From Acanthamoeba castellanii str. Neff (taxonomy: Eukaryota > Discosea > Longamoebia > Acanthamoebidae), in the NCBI RefSeq assembly GCF_000313135.1, contig NW_004457265.1:39019-103018 (forward strand): a stretch of DNA of 64,000 nucleotides, read 5' to 3'. Positions 56,801-64,000 of the stretch are shown in pieces (positions within the stretch are counted from its first letter, which is position 1; each line of letters begins with the position of its first letter). Below the pieces are notes generated by a model, which ran no database searches, was not told the origin of the DNA, and was given only the letters and a program-made list of their open reading frames with translations. A program made the translations under genes and the position numbers.

Positions 56801-57371
56801 CCAGTGCGGCAACCTTGTGACCGCCAACACCACCACCGTGACCGGCGTGTCGTTCCGCAACGGCCAGGCCATCGCCGGCGACATCACCGCGCTCACCGGC
56901 CTCGACTTGGCCGCCGTCGCTTCCGACCTCGCCTCGGGCTCCAGCTCGCTGTGCAGCGTTGAGGGCACCGCCGCCACCGTGGGCGCCGGCAACCGCATCA
57001 CCTTCGCCGGCTCCGACAGCGCCTCGCAGACCTTCACCATCACCACCGCCCAGCTCGCTGCCGCCTCGTGGATCAGCTTCGCCTTCGACGACGCCTCGGC
57101 CGTCCAGCAGGTCGTGGTCAACGTGATCGGCGATGACGACGTCGAGTTCTCCGGATTCGACCTGAACATCGGGGGTGTGGCCAACGGGCGCATGACGTGG
57201 AACGTGTGCTCGGCGACGAGCGTGAGCGTGAGCAGCTTCAACTTCCAGGGCAACCTGCTGGCACCGCTGGCCGACGTGTCGCTCACCAACGCGCAGATCA
57301 ACGGCAACGTGGCCGCGCGCACGCTGACCGGCACCGGGAGTGGCGAGGTCCACCTCCCCCAGTGCCCTTAA
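53886..57371 (+). CDS. Jonah-type cyst-wall lectin B: three CAA domains
   Basis: Exons 53886-54163 and 54242-57371; 1135 residues. Signal peptide at 1 to about 22 (VALCVVLVGLCASFAAAQTC). CAA domains at about 22-293, 456-728 and 867-1135 with the same blocks as lectin A; Ser/Pro/Ala spacers of about 160 and 140 residues lie between. Domains are almost identical to the matching domains of lectin A while the spacers differ in length, as expected for repeat slippage. The single intron is at the same site as intron 1 of lectin A; introns 2 and 3 of A are absent. Polyadenylation signal at 57486-57491. Role inferred as cellulose-binding cyst-wall protein from the known Jonah family. Confidence 0.9.
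54845..55330. repeat. Coding repeat: Ser/Pro/Ala spacer 1 of lectin B
   Basis: Degenerate short repeats encoding SPSAS/SNSPSPSAS-type spacer; the second spacer is at 56149-56560. Antisense frames give false Glu/Gly/Ala-rich ORFs. Confidence 0.85.
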
Positions 57372-57573
57372 AGAAGGAGCGCTCTTCTCTTCCCCTACAC
57401 TACCACCTCTCCAGCCTCTTGTTCTACCTCTCCACAGCCACCGATATCTGTGTGCAACTTTTTCAGTTTTTTAATACAGTCAGCCAATAAACAAAAGGCC
57501 TTATTTTAAAAATCACTTTGACCCCAACGGACCAGCACCACCTTTACCATTGGAGCAGAAGAGCAAGGGGACC

Positions 57574-60500
57574 ATGAGAACGCTGCTGGCTGCCTTCCTC
57601 TTGATTTACTTTAGTTTTGGTATGCCCCCTTACTCAAAGCTGTACAGGTGATATTACTTTTTTATTGTGAACTCAACTATTTTCTCACTTTATGTTACAT
57701 CACCCACGAAAGTGTCGGTGGGGGCGGTTGGTATTTACAAGGTTTACCCCAACTGCACCGGGGGAGTGATACCCTGCTACCTCATGTCGCAGGCCATCAC
57801 CGCGGCGATTAATGGGGACGTGCTCGAGGTCCACCCGGGCGTCTACACGTTCGCAAACGACACCATCCAGTCCGACATGGTTTCCCTCACCATCAGGTTC
57901 GGCCGTTTCTTTCCTCGTGTTTCTCAAAATGTATTTGTTTATTGTTTCGTTTCGTTTTCGTTCTTGTTTTCGTTCTTTTGCAGGGGCGCGGGACCGCCGG
58001 AGGCTATCGTCTTCTCGGCGGTGCAGCCGCTGCAGCTGCTCGTCGAGAATGTGCTGCTGCAAAACGTCACCTTCATGGGCGGAGTCGAGGTTCGAAAGAA
58101 CGCCACGCTGGACAACGTCGTCGTCAACTCGACCGCCCACGATGACCGTAAGTGCGAGCCGTTCTTTTTCGTTCATGTGCGGTCCGAACTCAGAGACCCA
58201 GAGTCTGACTCATCGACAACCATCGTCTGTGGCGCAGGAGTCGGGATCCATGTCATCGCGACAACGTTAACCACCCAAAGCACAGTCACGGTGTTCTCGG
58301 GCACCGCAGGTACGCGAGTAATCGAAACGCACTGCTTGCAGTGATCGGTCTGACCTCTTCGTCCTTCGCTGCGTCGTTAGGTGACTCACAACTGACCGGC
58401 AACGCCATGCAACTCGGCCTGGGCGGCCACGTCGTGGCCAATGGCCCCCTGGTGCTGCATACACAGGGATCCAGTACGTCCCACAGCAAAGCTGGTTGAG
58501 ACTCTAGATAGCGCGCAGATCACCACATTCTCTTCGCTGCAAGAAACCGGGTGCCCTAATTACGATCCCTGGCCCTCCCAGCAAACGCAGGCATCTACCA
58601 TAACGGGGTCGGAGGCTCGTGGGAGAGCAACGCCAAGGTCGAGATACAATCAGGTACTGGGAAATTGGCAAGTCTTCTCGTCTTGAAGGATTGGAAAGTC
58701 TAACCAAGTCCCTCCACGTCACGAACACGCCAGACGGCACCGGCATTCAGCTGGCGAACGGCGCTATGAACTTCAACGGGCCGCTTAAAATCGTCGCCTC
58801 CGCCGCTGGTACAACAAACCAGCAAACGCGCAATTAGGCCCAAAGTGCGGTGATAGTGTGCACCATCTGATCTCCTGTGTGGGGGGGTCGGGTGGTGTCT
58901 TAAGGCATCTTTGCCTACGGGTCTCAATTCACGGCTGCGGGCACGGTAACCATAGAGAGTGGAGGTACGTGTGGTCATAACGTCACCACACTGGAATGCT
59001 GATGTATGCTCACCACACACAAAGGGGTGGACAGCGTGACAGCAAGCGGCGCGAGCTCTCTGGTATTCCAGGGCCGGCTGAGTCTCTCCGGCCTCGGCAC
59101 CGGTGCGCATCTTTCTAACTTGTGCCGTCACATATTGAAAATTACTGTTCTGTGGTTGGTAATCACACCAAGGCCCGCTATCACCCAGATTTCAACCTTG
59201 GCGGGGACAGCACAATCGAGCTCGCCTATGCAAGGCCTGGAACCATGTTTGCCTGCTCTCCGCCTTCCAACATCACGCTGGCCGAGCCCTATCTTGGTAC
59301 GAACACGCCCCGGACTAGCCGCTCACTTCCTGCGTATCTTGCTCAGCCTTGCACCCTCAGGTCCCTCGAATTGCGTAATACCGCTGCCTGTGATTGAGTT
59401 CGAGGAGACCGCACTCGTCATTCCGGCCGGCACGCAGCAGCAGGCTGTCGCCATTGCCCGCGCCTCCGCGCCGCTCGCCTCATATCTGTCCCTCAATCTC
59501 AACTCGTCCACCGAGAGCTACGAGTCGTGCGACATCGGCCCCGGTACCCACACCGTATATGCGGTTTTATGCGTGCGATGACATAGGAGCTAAAAATGCT
59601 CTATACGCTGACATAGGAGCTAAAATGTTGGGTGTGTTATGTCGTTTTCTGTTTACCACAGGATATCCTCAGTGCATCCGCTTCTTGAACGTAGGTGACA
59701 CGGTGGAGTTGATGCCCGCGGTCTCGTTCTATCTGGTGGGCGCCAAGGACTTGGCGACGGCTGTGCTGGGCGCCCCGCTGCCGCCGCCCGCGGCGCCGGT
59801 CATCATCTCCAATCAGTCGTCCCTCGTGCCGATCGAGCTAACGGTCAACGCCACCGCCCCAGTGTTCAGCCTGGCCCCCTCCGGTACTAGACAGTGCGAA
59901 AGCATATAGGGAATGTCATAGTTCTAATCACGCCTGAATGTGCGAAGGTGAAAGTTCGGCAGAGGGTCAGGTGGCCTTCTCGGTCGGCAACGTGCAAGAG
60001 ATCGACGGCCTCGATCAGTCGGTCGTACGAGCGAGCGACATTCAGAGCTCAGGTACGCGGCATAACCCCGACAAGTGGTCCTTCGCATAATGAGTCTTAG
60101 ACTGAAATGTGATGAATGTCCACTCGCTCTCGCTAGGCCGCTGGGCGGTGAGCGATAACGCCGGAGTTGCATTCCAAGCATTCCGCTTCTCCACGGGCCT
60201 GTTCGCGTCGTCAGCATCGACGTCTTCAGGGAGCCTCGAATTGGAAGTCCTGCTGTTCGACCGCAACACTTCGGTCGTTTACGCGCCGCCCGCAACCAAC
60301 GGCTCGTCGAACGCGACCGCCGGCGGTGGCGGCGGCAGCAGCAAGTACACCTTCACGGTCGATCAATCGCTGGCCAAGCTGTCGCTGTCGGTGACCGGCT
60401 GGCCGTGGCGCGACGACGGCAGCAGGCTGAGGGTCAAGCTGGCCCTGAACCCGCAGTTCAGCGAGGTGGTGATGCGCCCCGGTACGCCGCAAGCCAACAT

Positions 60501-61001
60501 GACCACGCTCGAGCTGCAGGGCCAGGGCGGCGCGTTGGCCAACGTGACCACGGTGGTGCGGCTGGTGGACTTTGCCTACGTCGATGGCGGCAACCAGACG
60601 GTGGAGGTACAGTTTTGGGCCAACGCTACCGACTCGTCGTTGACATTAGAGTTCCCCTACTTCGCCTCATCGCTGTATTACGATCCCGGTACGCTTCTCG
60701 CAAGCGTCAGCAAAAGCACACACGACACACGACACACACGACACACGACACACACAACACACGCTGACTGGCGATGGGAACAGATTTGGGGCTGCTCGTG
60801 CAGGGCAAGGACAAAGAAGGTGGAGGCGGAGACTCAGACCTGGCGTTGATCGTGGCCGTGTCGGTGGTGGTACCCGTGGCGGTGCTGCTCGTGGTGGCCG
60901 TGATCGTCGCAGCGCTTGTGGTGGCCTGGTGGCAACGACGCCAGAGTAGCGCCCGTCTCGACAACGTCAACTTCGGGCCAAGCGCCGACGATGAACTGTA
61001 A
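57574..61001 (+). CDS. Type I membrane protein with beta-helix-like modules
   Basis: Fifteen exons: 57574-57619, 57713-57896, 57984-58147, 58238-58309, 58381-58473, 58582-58653, 58689-58808, 58905-58964, 59025-59102, 59189-59296, 59361-59543, 59662-59883, 59948-60052, 60137-60688, 60784-61001; 758 residues. Signal peptide (MRTLLAAFLLIYFSFG). The next 350 residues read like right-handed beta-helix turns (ITAAINGDVLEVHPGVYTF, VLLQNVTFMGGVEV, GIQLANGAMNFNGPLKI), the fold of pectin-lyase-like and polymorphic-outer-membrane-type repeats. Then a beta-rich region, a glycine run, one membrane helix (SDLALIVAVSVVVPVAVLLV onward) and a short tail ending SADDEL. Many N-x-S/T sites. Surface receptor or adhesin is an inference. 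Confidence 0.82.
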
Positions 61002-61079
61002 TGAGACCATTTTTTTCTTTCCTTTTTTTCCTCCTTCTTTGTAAAATGCAAGGTAGGTGGGGTTTCCTCGAGGTTGATC

Positions 61080-61344
61080 ACGTGGAATATCTGCTCGACT
61101 GTCGTGCATGTCAACGCCTTCAACTTGGACGGCAACCTCCTGGCTCCGCTGGCCGACATCATCGTCGGAAACGCTCAGGTGAGTGCACCACCCGCTCTCT
61201 TCTTTCTTCCTTCCTTCCGCTCCGTTCCCGGCGTTATGGTTCCGCATCGTCACGCATCTTTTACAGATTGTGGGCAACGTGGCCGCCCGCACCCTGACCG
61301 GCACTGGAGGCGGCGAAGTCCACACGCCCACCTGCCCCAACTAG
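61080..61344 (+). pseudogene. CAA-domain C-terminal fragment
   Basis: Encodes only the last about 70 residues of a CAA domain: ITWNICST, NAFNLDGNLLAPLADI, then after an intron (61180-61266) IVGNVAARTLTGTGGGEVHT and TCPN stop. It matches the end of domain 3 of both lectins (ADVSLTNAQINGNVAAR...) but has an intron that they lack. No start or N-terminal half, so a remnant of a third, older lectin gene. Confidence 0.75.
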
Positions 61345-61469
61345 CGGCGCATACGCCAGCTCAAGCCCCAACACAAGTTGTGATCAAAGAGTGCGCGAGC
61401 ACTGGCTCTATTGTTGTTCAAGCAGCGGTGATTGATTGGTGCGCATGTGGAGGTGGAGGTGGTTTTGGT

Positions 61470-61755
61470 GCGCTACTGCTGGGCGAAGACTTCGACCTTG
61501 GCCACCTGGAAGTTCTGGCTGCCAGTGAAGAGGCTTTGGCCCTTCCCCGTCGTGTCCGGTAGCCATAAGGCAAGGCGGAGTGCGACGGCCGCCGTTCTGA
61601 GACCGCATAGCCACAGGAGCCTGGGTTTGCGCTTGAGATGGCGAGTGGAAGTCGGTGCTGGCCCAGCCGTCGAGCGAGGCCTTGTAGAGCAGCTTCCACC
61701 CTTTCTCATACCATTCGACCAGCTTTTGCCCATGCTCGGGGCTCTACTTCGCGAT
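61470..61755 (-). pseudogene. Shortened TLDc gene fragment
   Basis: Minus-strand reading gives WYEKGWKLLYKASLDGWAST followed by FHSP, then out-of-frame pieces corresponding to the FPHGYRD...GQSLFTG...NFQV...VEVFA end of the TLDc gene at 51221-52325. The centre of the domain is deleted and the frame is lost. Lies back to back with the CAA fragment. Confidence 0.8.
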
Positions 61756-62252
61756 GGGCATCACGGGCGACTTAGCGCTGACGACATCAGTTTCACTCGT
61801 TTTTCAGCAAGAGAATAAAGCCGCACGTCTACCTACCAGCAGTGACTGTCCTTGTTGTCTGCGCCAATGTTGCGTGCGGGATGAATCTCGGCCCCAAGTT
61901 AAGATGCCTGCTTGTCAGCTGGAGGAACATTAGGACGCCTACGACAATCCTTCTGTGCTGTGAATAAAGCATAGAAAACGGGGGCTAACAACAGCTGTTT
62001 GTCCCCAGCAGCCGGCTCAACGCGAACTTCTCCAGATGGACCCTTAGGGTGTTTATTGGGCGAAAAGCTGGGCCAAGACCTTGTTGTTGCCCGTCTGTGG
62101 ATGATGACATTGTGCCAGGGCTTCTTCTCCCTGTGGATGACCCTAATCTAATCTTTTTCGTAATTTACATCGTCCGTCCCGCTTGCACATCTTCACCAGG
62201 CCGGGGCCAGGATGATGGACCCTGCCGACGTAACCGCCATCGCCACCTGTCT
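61756..62252. other. No gene seen
   Basis: About 500 bases without a readable protein frame or RNA gene; composition is mixed. Confidence 0.5.
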
Positions 62253-62700
62253 TCAGTGCTTCGTAGAGACTGCCACCAATTGTGTCTGGCCAAGGTCTAG
62301 CCTGTGGCGCCCGCAGCTTCCCCGTGCTTTGGCAGGCAGTCTGTTGAAGTGGAGGAGAGTAGATTCTAATCGCGAAGCGGTAAAAACGTACTGTTTGAGC
62401 TCCCAGAGGAGACTTCCGTTAGTGCCCTGGAACCAGGCACCGCCCAAGTCCATGGTGTGGTTGAAGAACTGTTGTTGTTGATGTTGATGAAGATCATAAG
62501 CGGTGCTTCGTCATTGATCATAGGGGAAACAACTTAGTTGTTTACCTGAACTGAGTGCAAGCGTCCTCCTACTCGGTCTCGGGCCTCCGCAATGACAAAG
62601 TCGTCCATGCCCTTCTCGTGGAAGTTGTAACCGGCTCCGATGCCTGCGGCTCCAGCACCGACGATGGCCACCTTCACGCGGGTCGTCGCGGCCGCCTTTG
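62253..62700 (-). pseudogene. FAD amine oxidase N-terminal fragment
   Basis: Exons 62700 to 62546, 62468 to 62392 and 62340 to 62253. The first has the FAD-binding start VKVAIVGAGAAGIGAGYNF and the EARDRVGGRLHSVQ block; the second has MDLGGAWFQGTNGSLLWELK, both typical of polyamine/monoamine oxidases. The third soon stops and does not look like the family, so more than 350 C-terminal residues are missing. The N-terminus before VKVAIV is uncertain. Likely a truncated pseudogene. Confidence 0.7.
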
Positions 62701-62910
62701 GCAAGAAGAAAACAACAACAACTCCGTTTGCATGGCCAACGATGATATCGGCGGGTGGGCTGGTCAGACTTTGAAGTTAAAGGAGGTACCGGAGAAATGT
62801 GGTGGTTTCAGGGGATAAAGTAGCCAACAAGAAAAATTGCCTGTCAGGAATAGGATTCTATTCTCCCAGGAGTTGGTGGTTAGGGTTCAGTGAAGTCCTC
62901 CCCAGCCTGC

Positions 62911-62920
62911 CACATAAAAG
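62911..62920 (+). promoter_or_regulatory. TATA box of the 141-residue protein gene
   Basis: CACATAAAAG about 55 bases before the ATG at 62974, followed by a C/A-rich leader (ACCACCACCAACAACAACAC) up to the start. Confidence 0.6.
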
Positions 62921-62973
62921 GCCGCACCCACCCGGACAGTACCACCCACCACCACCAACAACAACACCCAACC

Positions 62974-63399
62974 ATGGCCACCCAACTGCCCCTCACCGCC
63001 AGGAAGAGCCTCAAGGATGCCGAGCCCCTGCACGCCGCAGTCATCAAGAAGCTGGAGGACGCCACCGGCACCACCGGCTGGACCTTCGAGGCCGACGGAG
63101 CGGCCATCCACGAGGCCCTGAAGGATGACGGCAATCTCGTCGGCAGGGTCATCAACCAGACTCTGACCGGCCTCGTGGACAACATCATCAAGCTGTGCAA
63201 GAAGGACGAGATGTACAAGGAGGCCTTCGTCGACAAGATCACAGCCAAGAAGATCAAGTTCGTCGTCACCAGCGAGGGTACTGCCTACTGCCCCGGCGAG
63301 ACCTCCTTCCCCGAGGGAGTCCTGTTGGTGACCATTCACAAGGAGAAGCCCTGGGTCAACGTCAACCAGACCGGCAACAAGATCGAGTCCCAGCTCTAA
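62974..63399 (+). CDS. Small soluble protein of unknown family
   Basis: Intronless, 141 residues, from MATQLPLTARKSLKDAEPL to NKIESQL. No signal peptide or membrane segment. It is mixed alpha/beta by composition: a helix near VIKKLEDATG, a helix DNIIKLCKKDEMYKEAF, then strand-like ends (IKFVVTSEGTAYCPGETSF, VLLVTIHKEKPWVNV). Strong features of a highly expressed gene: TATA box, short A/C-rich leader, strict use of C- or G-ending codons, AATAAA at 63474-63479. I do not recognise the family. It stands intact among gene fragments. Confidence 0.8.
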   Translation: MATQLPLTARKSLKDAEPLHAAVIKKLEDATGTTGWTFEADGAAIHEALKDDGNLVGRVINQTLTGLVDNIIKLCKKDEMYKEAFVDKITAKKIKFVVTSEGTAYCPGETSFPEGVLLVTIHKEKPWVNVNQTGNKIESQL

Positions 63400-63637
63400 G
63401 AAGTCCCCCCGCTCCCTTCTTGCCTTCAGCGTGCATGCAGCAGCATTTACGGAGTTAAGTTCAAAATAGGCCAAATAAATCCAGACACCCCTTTAGCATG
63501 GACCTCGTCTTGACAATTTTCGTTTGATATCCTTACTTTGCGCCTGCGGTGGGCAACTGCAACACGTACACCATGGCCCCAGGACGTCGCCTCCAGCTAT
63601 AGAGTTGAAGTAGTGTGCAATGTCGCTCATTTTCGGT

Positions 63638-64000
63638 CATTTCATGGGATTGGCGTGGCACCTCTTCATGATCTTGACGTATTTGGGGTCGTCGACGTTC
63701 GAGGGTACGGCAGGTCGGGCACCGTTGACCACGTACAGTGCCACGTTGAGGGCGGTATTCTCGTTGTAGGGAAGCGTGAGGACCTCCCACATGACGCATA
63801 CGCATATTCTCGTCCTGCTTGATCATGAAGATACGGTGCGCGCCGAGGCGGTTGAGCAGCAGCTGGATGGGCGAGCCTCCCGTCTTGTGGGTGAAGACCT
63901 CTGGTGCTGTCCAGGCCGGTGTCTGCGTCACGTTCATCTGCTTGGCCGTCGCGAAGCCAAAGTCCCCCACCTTGAGTGCTGGTCGTCGACCAGCATGTTA
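63638..64000 (-). pseudogene. Protein kinase C-lobe fragment, cut by window end
   Basis: From the window edge the minus strand reads VGDFGFATA (DFG loop), QTPAWTAPEV (activation-segment APE), then loses frame. A second frame (to the TGA ending at 63638) gives LPYNENTALNVALYVVNGA and KYVKIMKRCHA, matching the tyrosine-kinase-like C-lobe pattern. At least one indel, no downstream C-lobe end beyond NPMK. The N-lobe would lie outside the window. Called a pseudogene because of the frame break. Confidence 0.6.

Noticed and set aside
1..64000. tRNA, rRNA or other structured RNA genes
   Set aside because: I looked for tRNA-like box sequences and rRNA stretches and saw none that I could support by eye; a covariance-model search would be needed to exclude them.

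Overview
The window reads as nuclear DNA of a free-living amoeba, most likely Acanthamoeba or a close relative. Almost every host gene is split by short introns (about 50-120 bases), coding DNA is GC-rich, and the gene set is eukaryotic: 14-3-3, ESCRT-III CHMP2, DHHC acyltransferase, RasGAP, TLDc and GH63. The strongest pointer is a pair of secreted proteins, each with three choice-of-anchor-A (CAA) domains joined by Ser/Pro/Ala spacers, the architecture of the Jonah cyst-wall lectins known from Acanthamoeba. Exon-intron models were built by hand. Most close to a whole number of codons; two do so only if a single-base error or mutation is assumed.

Layout. 1-8.7 kb: an intronless, tightly packed, minus-strand set of genes that I cannot assign to families, nearly all broken by frameshifts or stops. 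It looks like a decaying virus-like insertion. A small TATA-driven gene for a secreted 8-cysteine protein (6141-6474, plus strand) lies inside it. 8.87-12.2 kb: a degenerate LINE-like retroelement with an endonuclease-like part and no reverse transcriptase that I could find. 12.3-22.8 kb: a plus-strand run of housekeeping genes: old-yellow-enzyme-type reductase, 14-3-3, CHMP2, a SIW14-like phosphatase and a 23-exon M1 aminopeptidase. 23.1-33.7 kb, minus strand: a long coiled-coil protein and two near-identical DHHC acyltransferase genes. The DHHC copies are separated by a decayed intron-containing transposase-like gene and a 65-base assembly gap. 34.4-39.8 kb: a C2 protein (plus), a small hypothetical gene, and a GH63 glycosidase with a membrane anchor (both minus).

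40.1-64 kb: CAA lectin A (minus), metallophosphoesterase, RasGAP protein, a 436-base terminal-inverted-repeat element, TLDc protein, a small secreted protein (minus), CAA lectin B (plus), a 15-exon type I membrane protein with beta-helix-like modules, then a run of fragments (CAA C-terminus, TLDc, amine oxidase, kinase) around one intact 141-residue gene with a good TATA box.

How the genes relate. Housekeeping genes show no obvious TATA box. The 8-cysteine gene, the CAA lectins, the small secreted protein and the 141-residue gene do, which suggests a regulated set such as encystment genes (inference). CAA and TLDc genes and their fragments suggest local duplication and inversion. Splice donors mostly start GTAC, and five introns appear to use GC-AG.
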